A DNA stretch of 31,720 nt from a virus: IMG/VR virus record IMGVR_UViG_3300036886_000438, positions 1 to 31,720 of that record. The stretch is one strand, 5' to 3'. The notes under the pieces are model-generated. The model had not been told where the DNA came from. It saw only the letters and a program-made list of their open reading frames with translations, and made no database searches. Both the position numbers and the translations under genes were made by a program. Below, piece after piece: positions 8,539 through 16,081 of this stretch. Position 1 is the first letter of the stretch. Each line of letters starts with the position of its first letter.

Positions 8539-8567
8539 TTGAAATTGATATATATTAATAGTATAGT
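8539..8567 (+). promoter_or_regulatory. Candidate sigma70-type promoter
   Basis: TTGAAA, a 17-base spacer and TATAGT lie about 32 bp upstream of the plus-strand gene at 8599. It does not contain the ATGTTAT-N18-ATAACTATA pattern used by the other plus-strand units. Confidence 0.4.
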
Positions 8568-8598
8568 AATTACATAACTTCAACAAGGGTGGTTATTC

Positions 8599-9000
8599 AT
8601 GAGTGATACTTACAATTTCCAGACAGAGTTAAAAAACTCTATTTTCAATGCAGATCCTAAAATTGATCGTAAAGAACTGCTTGTCGATATTTTTAAATCT
8701 TATGTCGCCAAGTTATTTGAAAGAGTCCTTACAAAAGAAAAGCTTCCTTTTGATGCATTGGTACAAGTTAAGAATAATCTTATAAATGAATTCAGGCAAT
8801 CAGAACTTTCCGAATATCAAAAAACTGTAGAACAGTACGATGCATTATTTGACGAAACGGTAAAAGAAATACTAAGCCTCGCAGCATCAAGACACAAAGG
8901 AATGGATGCTGTAGCGCGAGGGATGCAGAACCTTGAAATAAACCCTGAAATATATATTAATGAAGCCTCAGGGCTTAAGATTCCTGTTAGTGCTTTGTGA
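8599..9000 (+). CDS. Unassigned small helical protein, plus-strand orphan
   Basis: 133 residues with an AAGGG-type site and ATG at 8599. It is predicted helical throughout, with a charged central region (FERVLTKEKLPFDALVQVKN) and a C-terminal EINPEIYINEASGLKIPVSAL. It is a single plus-strand gene between minus-strand virion genes. Its TGA stop sits exactly at the TnpB element boundary, and excision would regenerate the same stop from the other GTGA copy, so the protein is intact. No lysine-x-alanine motif is present, unlike its neighbours. Function unknown. Confidence 0.6.
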   Translation: MSDTYNFQTELKNSIFNADPKIDRKELLVDIFKSYVAKLFERVLTKEKLPFDALVQVKNNLINEFRQSELSEYQKTVEQYDALFDETVKEILSLAASRHKGMDAVARGMQNLEINPEIYINEASGLKIPVSAL

Positions 9001-9200
9001 ACTACCACGCCCACAAGGGGCGTGGCTTCCTACTTCCTAGTATCCGTAACCGGACTACTCAGTAGGCTCTTCCGGCAATTCCTGCCGTGTGTTATTAATC
9101 CAAAGCTTTTAATATTCTGTGCAGTATTAATATCCCTATCATGTTTTTCTCCGCAATCGCAAGTCCATTCTCGTTCTTTTAATTGCAGATTTTCATTTAT
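9001..9200 (-). ncRNA. Predicted omega (guide) RNA at tnpB 3' end
   Basis: In characterised TnpB elements the guide scaffold overlaps the tnpB 3' end and stops at the right end of the element, and the flanking host sequence acts as guide. Here the terminal hairpin CCACGCCC-loop-GGGCGTGG lies between the tnpB stop and the element boundary. The guide would then read into the 3' end of the plus-strand gene at 8599. The 5' limit is approximate. Confidence 0.45.
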
Positions 9201-10163
9201 TAGACCACATTTACTGCACAGTTTTGATGAAGGATCAAATCTTCCTATCTGAATTAAGTTTTTTCCATACCATTCAGATTTATAAGTAAGCATAGTTACA
9301 AACTCAGACCATGATGCATTACCTATAGCTTTTGCAAGACAATGATTCTTCATCATTCCTTTTACATTTAAATCCTCAATACAAATAGTTTGGTTTTCGC
9401 TTATAAGCCTTGAGGATAATTTATGTAAAAAGTCTTTACGTTGATTGGTTATTTTTTCATACTGCTTTGATAATATTAATCGTGCTTTTAATCTGTTTTG
9501 TGAACCCTTCTTAGTTCTTGATAGCCTTTTATTTAAAACATCTATACGTTTTAAATCATAAGAAGGGGCTGTTGTTTTTGTTCCATTAGAATCTGTTATA
9601 TATGATTTAAGACCGAGATCAATACCTATTGTAGACACTTCTTTAACTTTCTTTTTTAAAGGAGTTTCTTTTGAATCATCTACTAATATTGATACATAAT
9701 ATTTAAATGTTGGAGTTCTTGATACAGAAACAGTTTTAATTTTACCATTAAATTTCCTATGTAAAATAATATTTACATCGCCTATCTTTGGAAGGTAAAT
9801 TTTATTTTTATCGACAGTAACGCCCTGAGGATACTGAAAAGAATTTTTTCCATGCTTATTTTTAAAATTAGGAAAACCTTTCTTTTCACGAAAAAATTTG
9901 GTAAATGCATTATCAAGATTTCTTAAAGCCATTTGTAATGGTTGAGAGTGAACTTCTTTAAGCCAATCATGTTCAAATTTTTCATGTATAAGCATACCAG
10001 TAATAAGAGTAAAGCAAGATGGAGATTTTTTAGTTTCTTGATATGACTTTATTTTTAATGCCAAAGCCTGATTATAGATGTATCTAACACATCCGAAAGT
10101 TTTAGCGATCAGAACAGATTGTTCCTTATTTGGATATATTCTATATTTATAGGCTTTAAGCAT
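9030..10163 (-). CDS. tnpB: TnpB RNA-guided nuclease
   Basis: 377 residues, normal for TnpB. The N-terminus MLKAYKYRIYPNKEQ is typical. RuvC-I is GIDLGLKSY with Asp182, RuvC-II is CIEDLNVKG with Glu263, the zinc finger has Cys316, Cys319, Cys335 and Cys337, and RuvC-III is DRDINTAQN with Asp344. All catalytic residues are present, so the nuclease should be active. TnpB cuts the empty donor site next to its target-adjacent motif, which favours retention of the element. There is no strong ribosome binding site. The element needs a transposase in trans to move. Confidence 0.93.
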   Translation of the reverse strand: MLKAYKYRIYPNKEQSVLIAKTFGCVRYIYNQALALKIKSYQETKKSPSCFTLITGMLIHEKFEHDWLKEVHSQPLQMALRNLDNAFTKFFREKKGFPNFKNKHGKNSFQYPQGVTVDKNKIYLPKIGDVNIILHRKFNGKIKTVSVSRTPTFKYYVSILVDDSKETPLKKKVKEVSTIGIDLGLKSYITDSNGTKTTAPSYDLKRIDVLNKRLSRTKKGSQNRLKARLILSKQYEKITNQRKDFLHKLSSRLISENQTICIEDLNVKGMMKNHCLAKAIGNASWSEFVTMLTYKSEWYGKNLIQIGRFDPSSKLCSKCGLINENLQLKEREWTCDCGEKHDRDINTAQNIKSFGLITHGRNCRKSLLSSPVTDTRK

Positions 10164-10229
10164 ACTCTATAAGTATACTATAGTTATTATAGAATAACAA
10201 GTTTATTTTTATTATTGTAAATATTCGAT

Positions 10230-10451
10230 TCATCCACGGGCACAAGGCCCGTGGTTTTCTCTCGTGAGAATCATAAAATATGGTGCTAGTTTTGAGAAAA
10301 ATTCTGATAAAGCTGAAGTGTTTGTATCTTCAGCTTTTTTTACATGTTCTGGTAAAACCGCATCTTTAGGCGTATGTTTTTCCCACTTTTTAGCCATTTT
10401 TGGCTTATTGACCCACATCCATTTACGCTGTGCTTCGGAAGTAAAAGGCAT
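10230..10451 (-). CDS. Small phage protein with C-terminus altered by TnpB insertion
   Basis: 73 residues. The N-terminus MPFTSEAQRKWMWVNKPKMA, then KKWEKHTP, is like a common short phage protein type (PFxSxAQRRxxWAxxPxxAxxW). Residue 63 is the last codon before the inserted element; the final ten residues (RENHGPCARG) come from its left end. Without the insertion the frame would end Ile-Leu-Thr-Lys-His-stop, giving 65 residues and a 12-bp convergent overlap with the gene at 8599. FSKLAPYF matches the motif shared by virion proteins here. Function unknown. Confidence 0.65.
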   Translation of the reverse strand: MPFTSEAQRKWMWVNKPKMAKKWEKHTPKDAVLPEHVKKAEDTNTSALSEFFSKLAPYFMILTRENHGPCARG

Positions 10452-10460
10452 AATGCCCCC

Positions 10461-11303
10461 TTATGCTGCTAAAGTGTTGATTATATTTTCATCTTTTATT
10501 AAATTAATTCTGTATGGCAATTTGATTAATTTTTCTTTTCTTAATTCTTCTATTGTTTTTAGATATTCTTTATGGGAGACGAAATAGTCCCAATCTTCTT
10601 TTGTACTATATGGGCCATAAAAATTATGAAACAGTTTATGTATTAACGCCTGTACAACAATAACATTTGTTTTTTCATATTGTAATTCTTTATTTTTATG
10701 AACAGGTATAATATGATGAACACTTAATTTTCCACCCCTTATTCCTGTTAATTCACATATGTAATTTCTTTCTGCTATTACTTCTTTAAAGAAAACCCTT
10801 TCTTCGGTCCACATGCGATCCTCTTTTAGTTTTGATCTATCCGGAATCCAACGAGGACTTTTAGGTCCAGTATCACCCTTCTTTAATAAGGTAGGTATTC
10901 TGCCTTTGCTTATTGCTATTTTCATAATTTCACTTCTACTTTTTATACCAACAGTTTCTTTTAAAATTTTAATAATTTTAGTATACGGTATTTTAAGAAT
11001 TTTACTTATTTCTTCTGCAGTAAATTCTTTTTTATATAAATCTTGAATCTCTTTATATTCTAATCCGTTTGGATCTACATATGTATTGTTGTGTTTAAAT
11101 TTCAAAGATTCTTCAACACTCCTTAAACCAATAGTTCTTTTTATTAAAGCTTTAATAGCACTACGATTAGAATTATATAAAGGTGCTATATCGCCAGGGG
11201 TTTTACCTTGCCTATAAAGTTCTTGAATTTTTTCTATATTATTACCCCATTTTAAAAATTTTGGATAATTATTTTTTCTTTTTATTAATTTAATAGGATT
11301 CAT
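10461..11303 (-). CDS. HNH homing endonuclease with helix-turn-helix repeats
   Basis: 280 residues from ATG 11303-11301, chosen because GGGGGTG lies just upstream; an in-frame TTG at 11315 is less likely. Two helix-turn-helix-like repeats lie near 20-62 and 82-122 (KTPGDIAPLYNSNRSAIKAL and FTAEEISKILKIPYTKIIKI). A Cys/Gly turn (CELTGIRGGKLS) is followed by the HNH core VHHIIPVHKN (His196-His197), Asn213 and His222, with His226 nearby. This is a free-standing phage homing endonuclease. Its start overlaps the terminase stop by 14 bp. Such genes are often lodged beside terminase genes and give their region an advantage in mixed infections. Confidence 0.85.
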   Translation of the reverse strand: MNPIKLIKRKNNYPKFLKWGNNIEKIQELYRQGKTPGDIAPLYNSNRSAIKALIKRTIGLRSVEESLKFKHNNTYVDPNGLEYKEIQDLYKKEFTAEEISKILKIPYTKIIKILKETVGIKSRSEIMKIAISKGRIPTLLKKGDTGPKSPRWIPDRSKLKEDRMWTEERVFFKEVIAERNYICELTGIRGGKLSVHHIIPVHKNKELQYEKTNVIVVQALIHKLFHNFYGPYSTKEDWDYFVSHKEYLKTIEELRKEKLIKLPYRINLIKDENIINTLAA

Positions 11304-12930
11304 TTTCACCCCCAACTAAATATTTTGAATATTCTCCCCTAAGTATACTCATAGCTATTCTACTGAACATCCAACTGTGAAAAGCGTCATCCGCGACTAC
11401 GTGTGAATATAGCATTTGTCTAGTCCTCTCTGAATATTCACTAAATATACCTGTAAAGTCAGGTTGAAATTCTTTAAACTGTTCGTATTTGAAAAAATTA
11501 ACTGTAGAGTTTTTTATTTCCATAATAAGATCAGTCATAACCCTTGTTCTATGAAATATATAATGTCCGAGGGTCTTTGACCAAATTATCTTTTTTTTAA
11601 TTGTTCCGTGCTCTTGTGCTTCAGCAAATTTTAATGGACCAAAAGCCTCAGCCATCATAGCATTTGATGTTCTACCATCACCGGTGTCTGCAATAGTTAG
11701 GTTGACATTAAACTTTCTTATTATTCTTATAAGATCTGCAATTTGTGAAATCGGTTCTGACAATCTTCCGGAATATTTTTTCATAAAAATTGTTTTATAT
11801 CTACCTTTTATAAATGCTCCAATGCAAAGCACTGTCCAAGAAACCCCACTTGCTAAATGCGTACCTTTGCCCCAATCTATTCCTGCTGTAATTATATGAG
11901 TTCCTTTTAGTAAAGGATTCATATCATAAGTATTTTCAGTAATCATATCATAGTCTTCACAACAAGATACTAATTCTGGAACAGATATTGGATGTCTAGA
12001 AGCTGCATATGGTAATGCTAAAATTTCATTAGAATATTTTTCTACAGAATATATTGATTTAGTATCAATTACATTTATTTTCCAAGCTAATGGATTTTTT
12101 ATGTTATCGATCCAGGGTAATACCACTTGAGGAAGACGAAAGCCGTCGATTTGACCACCCTGATTCATTGAAATCCATTGACCGTTCTCGTAAAATATTC
12201 TTTTACCACACTTACGACAACACAAAAATTCAGGTCCGATATTGAGTTCGTCAACGTAGTTATATTTATTACATGCCAAACACTTTACGATCCATTCTGT
12301 TTGGCTACTTTTATCCCAGTACCTTTCCATTGTATTTTCAATTGTCTTTGGGGTTCCTGCATATATTTTACAATTAAATAAATGCATAGGAAGATTTGGG
12401 TATCTTTCAGCCATGTTTTGCCATTTAGCAAGTGAGTGTCCCATTGATTGTTCACAAACAGGAATATGATCTTGGCAAATATCCTGAACCTCATCGAAGA
12501 CAACTGTGTCGCTTGATATTCCACGAACGGAGTCAGCTGTATGAAAAGCAGATCTTAAATAGATTTTGCTTCCATTAGAAAATTCTTTATAGGTTACCTG
12601 GTCTTTAGTTTGTGTAGTAAGAAAATTTTCTTTTATAACAGGCGACCCCCTTATAGTTCCATCAAGTTTGTCTGTTGAAAACACAGAGGTTTGTACCCCA
12701 GTTGGCGAGACGTAAAGTGCATGGTAGTCCCTGTATTTTAGACATGGGAGAACGGTCTTAAAGGCTACAGTTGTCGATTTGTGTGTTTGTCTTCCAAACT
12801 TAAGAAGTATAGCATTTGAAGGTTTATTATAAATTGGATATAGGTGCCTAAATTTTTCATATGGTAAATTAAGAGGTGCTCCATCTAAATAAAATATATT
12901 ACTGGCAAATACAATTGGACTTACTAACAT
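11290..12930 (-). CDS. terL: Terminase large subunit (GpA-like)
   Basis: 546 residues. The ATPase has Walker A at about 44-54 (KFGRQTHKSTT) and Walker B at 142-147 (TVVFDE). A zinc ribbon follows (Cys217, Cys220, Cys238, Cys241, then GQWISMN), typical of lambda GpA-like terminases. The nuclease domain has Asp352 (AGIDWGKGTH), Asp415 (TIADTGDGR) and a late acidic pair in VVADDAFHSW. It translocates DNA into the prohead and cuts it. It starts one base after the stop of the upstream gene and overlaps the HNH gene at its 3' end. All key residues appear intact. Confidence 0.92.
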   Translation of the reverse strand: MLVSPIVFASNIFYLDGAPLNLPYEKFRHLYPIYNKPSNAILLKFGRQTHKSTTVAFKTVLPCLKYRDYHALYVSPTGVQTSVFSTDKLDGTIRGSPVIKENFLTTQTKDQVTYKEFSNGSKIYLRSAFHTADSVRGISSDTVVFDEVQDICQDHIPVCEQSMGHSLAKWQNMAERYPNLPMHLFNCKIYAGTPKTIENTMERYWDKSSQTEWIVKCLACNKYNYVDELNIGPEFLCCRKCGKRIFYENGQWISMNQGGQIDGFRLPQVVLPWIDNIKNPLAWKINVIDTKSIYSVEKYSNEILALPYAASRHPISVPELVSCCEDYDMITENTYDMNPLLKGTHIITAGIDWGKGTHLASGVSWTVLCIGAFIKGRYKTIFMKKYSGRLSEPISQIADLIRIIRKFNVNLTIADTGDGRTSNAMMAEAFGPLKFAEAQEHGTIKKKIIWSKTLGHYIFHRTRVMTDLIMEIKNSTVNFFKYEQFKEFQPDFTGIFSEYSERTRQMLYSHVVADDAFHSWMFSRIAMSILRGEYSKYLVGGENESY

Positions 12931-12931
12931 A

Positions 12932-13972
12932 TTAACTTAAATCCCCCTTTATATCCCCCAACACCTCTGGCATATCTTGAATCCTCGCAATCTTCTCCTC
13001 TTCCCCTTCCGTGAAATCCAATTCCAGCTGTCCCATCTTATCAAAGAAACTCTTAGTATCTTCTCCGCTTTCCGGCATTGCTTCATTTGCTTTCAGGAAT
13101 ATGTCAAACCATCCCTTGGCCATCTTTACCCTTTGTTCTTCTACGTTCTTCTTTAAAACGTTGTTCTGATTAAAATCCCCAAACTGTCCAACCCCATCTT
13201 CTTCTTCAACCTGTATACTTTTCGTCATATTCATTGCTTCATAATATTTATAATAACTATCAGTTTTAACCTTGCTTAAAAAATCTTTAGCAGTAGGAAC
13301 CTCAACCGTTTTATTATATCCAATTTTCCATTTTATATAATTGGTATTATGAAACGTAATAGGAACATCTGCTCCATCATCCATTTCTTCTCTTATATGT
13401 ACTTCGGTATCTCCGCCTCTCATTTTTTTAACTATAAGCATGTTATCTCTGAAGGGTATGCAATATTCAAGGGCGTCTTTGGCTGTTAAATTTTCGGTCT
13501 CCCAGAACATTCTTTTATAAAGTTCCAATGTATCGACTCCTATTTTCTTTTTATATTTAAAAGAAATAATATCGCATATCTCTTCAACTGAATCATTATT
13601 AAAAAGAAGTATATTTACAAGGCACATAATGTCCTTATATTTATTAATCCATAAGCAATTATCGCACCAATGAAAATGTCTTGGGTCAGTTTTGTCTATA
13701 TCTCTTCTTAATATGAAATCATAAAACTCGAACACTCCGAGTTGTTTGAGCCATTGTGCATGTATCTCGTTAGTGGAATCAAAAATTCCTTTTGACTCAA
13801 TTAACTCCTTAAGTGATTCTGGAAGCATAACCTTTAATTCGTTAAAAATATCTACAACCTGTGTTTCGGTTATAAAATAACCGAACTCCTTAAGTTTATT
13901 AATTATAAATTGAATGTCCTTACTGAATAATAAGAAGGTTATTATAAATTTTTTAAATGGAATTGTTGCCAT
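12932..13972 (-). CDS. Unassigned protein upstream of terL, possible terminase partner
   Basis: 346 residues. The N-terminal half is helical and could contain helix-turn-helix units (LKEFGYFITETQVVDIFNEL; NDSVEEICDIISFKYKKKIG). A Cys/His cluster (RHFHWCDNCLW and CLVN) is near 95-115. The C-terminal third is acidic and probably flexible, with SFFDKMGQLELDF. It ends one base before the terminase start, so the two are co-transcribed and probably coupled. The position matches a terminase small subunit or DNA-recognition partner, but the length is unusual and no family is recognised. Confidence 0.45.
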   Translation of the reverse strand: MATIPFKKFIITFLLFSKDIQFIINKLKEFGYFITETQVVDIFNELKVMLPESLKELIESKGIFDSTNEIHAQWLKQLGVFEFYDFILRRDIDKTDPRHFHWCDNCLWINKYKDIMCLVNILLFNNDSVEEICDIISFKYKKKIGVDTLELYKRMFWETENLTAKDALEYCIPFRDNMLIVKKMRGGDTEVHIREEMDDGADVPITFHNTNYIKWKIGYNKTVEVPTAKDFLSKVKTDSYYKYYEAMNMTKSIQVEEEDGVGQFGDFNQNNVLKKNVEEQRVKMAKGWFDIFLKANEAMPESGEDTKSFFDKMGQLELDFTEGEEEKIARIQDMPEVLGDIKGDLS

Positions 13973-14121
13973 AATATTCCTATTACAATATACTATATTT
14001 TTATCATATATGCTTTTTTAAAAATAATCTTGTATTTATATATGATAAATGGTACTATCTATTATAGATTATACTATATTACTAACATAATTTCATTTAA
14101 ATTATAAAATTGGAGGTTATT

Positions 14122-14154
14122 GTGGAAAAGACCGCAAAACAGGTTGCGACCTAA
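14122..14154 (+). other. Upstream in-frame 10-codon segment ending in TAA
   Basis: A strong GGAGG site (14112-14116) precedes GTG 14122. The frame encodes VEKTAKQVAT, meets TAA at 14152-14154 and continues in the same frame with TTG. It looks like the true N-terminus of the next gene, cut off by one stop codon, or a leader with stop-start reinitiation. Confidence 0.6.
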
Positions 14155-14478
14155 TTGCTTGCGAAAATAGCCCAAGAAAACGTTAATGTTGCTGAAAAAT
14201 ATGTAAAACCTCTTGAAAAGAAAGCCTCCGACAAGTTTGAAGAAATTCGTCAAAACGCATATAAAAACGAGATTGAAAAACTTGGTTTTAATATTCCTCC
14301 ATCGGTATCAGCCAATGTAGGCAAAGGTGCTACGTGGGTTAAGAATATTGCCAAGCAGGGTTTTCAGGTGGCTAAAGGTGTTGTTCAGAAAAATCCTGTT
14401 GCCGCTATTGCCGGTGGTGCTGGGCTTGCTGCAGGCGCAGGTGGTATGGCTGTTGCTAATTCGATGAACAAAAAGTAA
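14155..14478 (+). CDS. Small membrane-like protein, N-terminus separated by a stop codon
   Basis: 107 residues if started at TTG 14155, which has no ribosome binding site of its own. The real start is probably GTG 14122. The sequence begins LLAKIAQENV, has LEKKASDK and IEKLGFN, then a C-terminal Ala/Gly-rich hydrophobic stretch (AAIAGGAGLAAGAGGMAVA). It resembles the minus-strand virion proteins in carrying EKxA motifs plus a Gly-rich segment. A GC-rich hairpin follows the stop. It could be expressed by reinitiation at TAATTG or be a recent nonsense mutant. Confidence 0.55.
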   Translation: MLAKIAQENVNVAEKYVKPLEKKASDKFEEIRQNAYKNEIEKLGFNIPPSVSANVGKGATWVKNIAKQGFQVAKGVVQKNPVAAIAGGAGLAAGAGGMAVANSMNKK

Positions 14479-14497
14479 TATCTGCTTAAATATCCTC

Positions 14498-14530
14498 GGG
14501 CCGTCTTATTATAAGATGGCCCAAATTTTA
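14498..14530 (+). terminator. Hairpin terminator after the 14155 gene
   Basis: GGGCCGTCTT and AAGATGGCCC form a 10-bp stem (one G-U pair) with a 5-base loop, followed by AAATTTTAT. The T-run is weak. Confidence 0.6.
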
Positions 14531-14541
14531 TCCTAATTTTT

Positions 14542-14577
14542 ATGTTATTTTTTACAATAATCTGGTATAACTATAAT
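14542..14577 (+). promoter_or_regulatory. Phage bipartite promoter, copy 1 (structured RNA 1)
   Basis: ATGTTAT, 18 bases, ATAACTATA, with TGGT just before the second box. It is one of five copies with identical spacing. It lies about 30 bp before the structured RNA that ends at a terminator at 14897. Confidence 0.7.
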
Positions 14578-14579
14578 AG

Positions 14580-14897
14580 AGAGATATAAGTATTAACGTC
14601 AAATAAAAATGATGAATGTCGTGCTCCAAAAAAAGGGTTGATTATTAGTTATAACGGTTCTGCTAACCGTAACTAATAACCGTGCGGCTAATGAAAAGAA
14701 ATGGGACTGCAAACCCATCTATGATCATTAGTAGACAATCTAAAGTCTGAAAAATTAGATATGCTTGCTCCGGCTGAAACAAATGGAGGTAGTCTTGCAG
14801 ACTACGCGGAGATTTAACTTAAAAAGAAGCCTGACCAGCTAAAACACGGTATTCATCATTAAATTTTAAAGCACACAGCTTATCGTGTGCTTTTTTT
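14580..14897 (+). ncRNA. Structured RNA 1, candidate template RNA of the RT cassette
   Basis: A 500-bp gap between genes holds an independent transcription unit: promoter at 14542, terminator at 14868-14897 and no convincing reading frame. A 16-bp stem with two G-U pairs (14608-14623 with 14845-14860) closes the RNA. Inside are: a bulged 14-bp hairpin at 14643-14678; a two-tier hairpin CTAATGA/TCATTAG with inner ATGGG/CCCAT (14688-14731); and CTCCG/CGGAG enclosing GTAGTC/GACTAC (14768-14811). Complementary ends enclosing hairpins upstream of a retron-like reverse transcriptase is the plan of a retron msr-msd RNA. No known RNA family was recognised, and the priming guanosine cannot be fixed from sequence alone. 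Confidence 0.65.
14868..14897 (+). terminator. Rho-independent terminator of structured RNA 1
   Basis: AAAGCACAC and GTGTGCTTT form a 9-bp stem with an 8-base loop, followed by a T-run. Confidence 0.85.
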
Positions 14898-14908
14898 ATT
14901 TATCATCA

Positions 14909-14944
14909 ATGTTATTTTTCTAAAATTAGTGTAATAACTATATT
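14909..14944 (+). promoter_or_regulatory. Phage bipartite promoter, copy 2 (RT operon)
   Basis: ATGTTAT, 18 bases, ATAACTATA, then TTGTAAG. It lies 40 bp upstream of the TTG start of the DHH gene and drives the DHH-RT-RNase H operon separately from RNA 1. Confidence 0.72.
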
Positions 14945-14983
14945 GTAAGAATATTAATTTATTTTTTTAAACTTGGAGGATTA

Positions 14984-16081
14984 TTGCCTACAAATCATAT
15001 TTTTTTTCATAATGATGTCGATGGTATTATGTCGGCGGCATTTTATATGTTTTATAATGAAAAACAAAGGTGCCGTTTATACCCAGTTGATTCTTTGACG
15101 AGAGGTGAAAAATTTAATACATTTTTTAATAATATTATAAAATCAAAAAACGACAAAGACATTATAGTCGATTATCAATATCATAAAAATGCCGATCTTT
15201 GGATTGATCACCATTTCAATCATGACTTCGGGGATTGTATTGTTCAGAATGAAAAAGTTTATTATAACCCAAAATCACCATCGGCTACAAGTCTTGTAAA
15301 ATCGTTTTTTGATCCAGATTGTAATATTTTCGACACTCTTCTTAAAGATGTAGACATTATTGATTCTTGTGCTTATAAAAGTGTAGATCAGATATTTAAA
15401 GACGCCAGGGCCATTATGCAATTAAGGGCATATCTTGAACAAAATTATCTTGACGATATGATCTACTGCAGAATAGTCGAAATGATCGATACCTGTGATA
15501 TGGACATTGATGACGCAATGTACAGATTAAGGATTGGATCTTATTATATTAGAGAAGTTTTTAAAAGAGCCATTAAAATAAAAAACTCAATGATAATAAG
15601 TAAAAAAATATCAATTACAAATCAAAAAGTTATTAAGCAATTTCCAACTTATTCTGAATATCTAATAAATCCAGAAATAAAATATACTATTAGATTAACA
15701 AATATCGGTAATGGAAATATTAAATTTTCTGTCGGTTACAATCAATGGCATGAAGAGAAAAATGAATTTAATCTTGGTAAACTGGTTCAGCTTAATTATA
15801 TCCCGGTTAGTGGCGGACATTTTGGTATAGGGGCCGGGGTTGTAAAAGAAACTGATCTTGATAAATTTATTGATTATATTTCAAAAATATTAAATGAAGA
15901 GGATGATAATATGGAGAAGTACGCTGTCGATAAAAATGATATGATAGAAAAAGAGGCTGAAAAACTTGTTAAAACCGGTGAAGTTAAAAACATGTCTGAA
16001 GCAAGATTTGCAGTATTAAATAGTAAACCTATTAGTGATGATTTGGAGGATTCCAGTGAACGATCTGGTAAAGACCAATAG
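14984..16081 (+). CDS. DHH-family phosphoesterase/exonuclease
   Basis: 365 residues. It starts at TTG 14984, placed by GGAGG eight bases upstream. Motif I is HNDVDGI (His9, Asp11, Asp13), with Asp63 in IIVDYQY, the DHH signature at 75-77 (WIDHHF), the acidic motif DVDIIDS near 122-128 and a DHHA1-like SGGHFGIGAG at 276-285. These are the metal-binding and substrate motifs of RecJ, NrnA and oligoribonuclease-type enzymes, which trim single-stranded DNA or short RNA from the 5' end. The tail from Met310 (MEKYAVDKN, then SEARFAVLNSKP) has its own GAGGA site and ATG at 15911, so a separate 56-residue product is possible. The 3' end overlaps the reverse transcriptase start. Confidence 0.88.
   Translation: MPTNHIFFHNDVDGIMSAAFYMFYNEKQRCRLYPVDSLTRGEKFNTFFNNIIKSKNDKDIIVDYQYHKNADLWIDHHFNHDFGDCIVQNEKVYYNPKSPSATSLVKSFFDPDCNIFDTLLKDVDIIDSCAYKSVDQIFKDARAIMQLRAYLEQNYLDDMIYCRIVEMIDTCDMDIDDAMYRLRIGSYYIREVFKRAIKIKNSMIISKKISITNQKVIKQFPTYSEYLINPEIKYTIRLTNIGNGNIKFSVGYNQWHEEKNEFNLGKLVQLNYIPVSGGHFGIGAGVVKETDLDKFIDYISKILNEEDDNMEKYAVDKNDMIEKEAEKLVKTGEVKNMSEARFAVLNSKPISDDLEDSSERSGKDQ

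Larger units (their letters stand above)
8997..10267 (-). mobile_element. IS605-family TnpB-only transposable element
   Basis: An element of about 1267 bp with one tnpB gene and no Y1 transposase. Both ends carry a hairpin with 8-bp arms and the same ACAAG loop: CCACGCCC/GGGCGTGG at 9005-9025 (right end) and CCACGGGC/GCCCGTGG at 10234-10254 (left end). GTGA is present at both junctions (8997-9000 and 10264-10267; TCAC on the minus strand). This fits the family's cleavage and target tetranucleotide being alike at the two ends. Joining the flanks restores two convergent genes. The 3' end of tnpB plus the right end (about 9001-9200) is the expected place of its guide (omega) RNA. Confidence 0.85.

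Noticed and set aside
14122-14154. Recoding of TAA as a sense codon in this phage
   Set aside because: TAA ends many other genes in the window, and TAG and TGA are also used as stops, so a genome-wide reassignment is not supported.
14700-14720. A tRNA-Cys, because of CTGCAAA within a hairpin loop
   Set aside because: The loop is eight bases, and there is no T-arm, D-arm or acceptor stem in register.
14580-14860. Structured RNA 1 as a group I intron
   Set aside because: A short stretch near 14730 looks like part of a T4 td-type core, but the expected P, Q, R and S core segments could not be assembled and no exon halves flank it.
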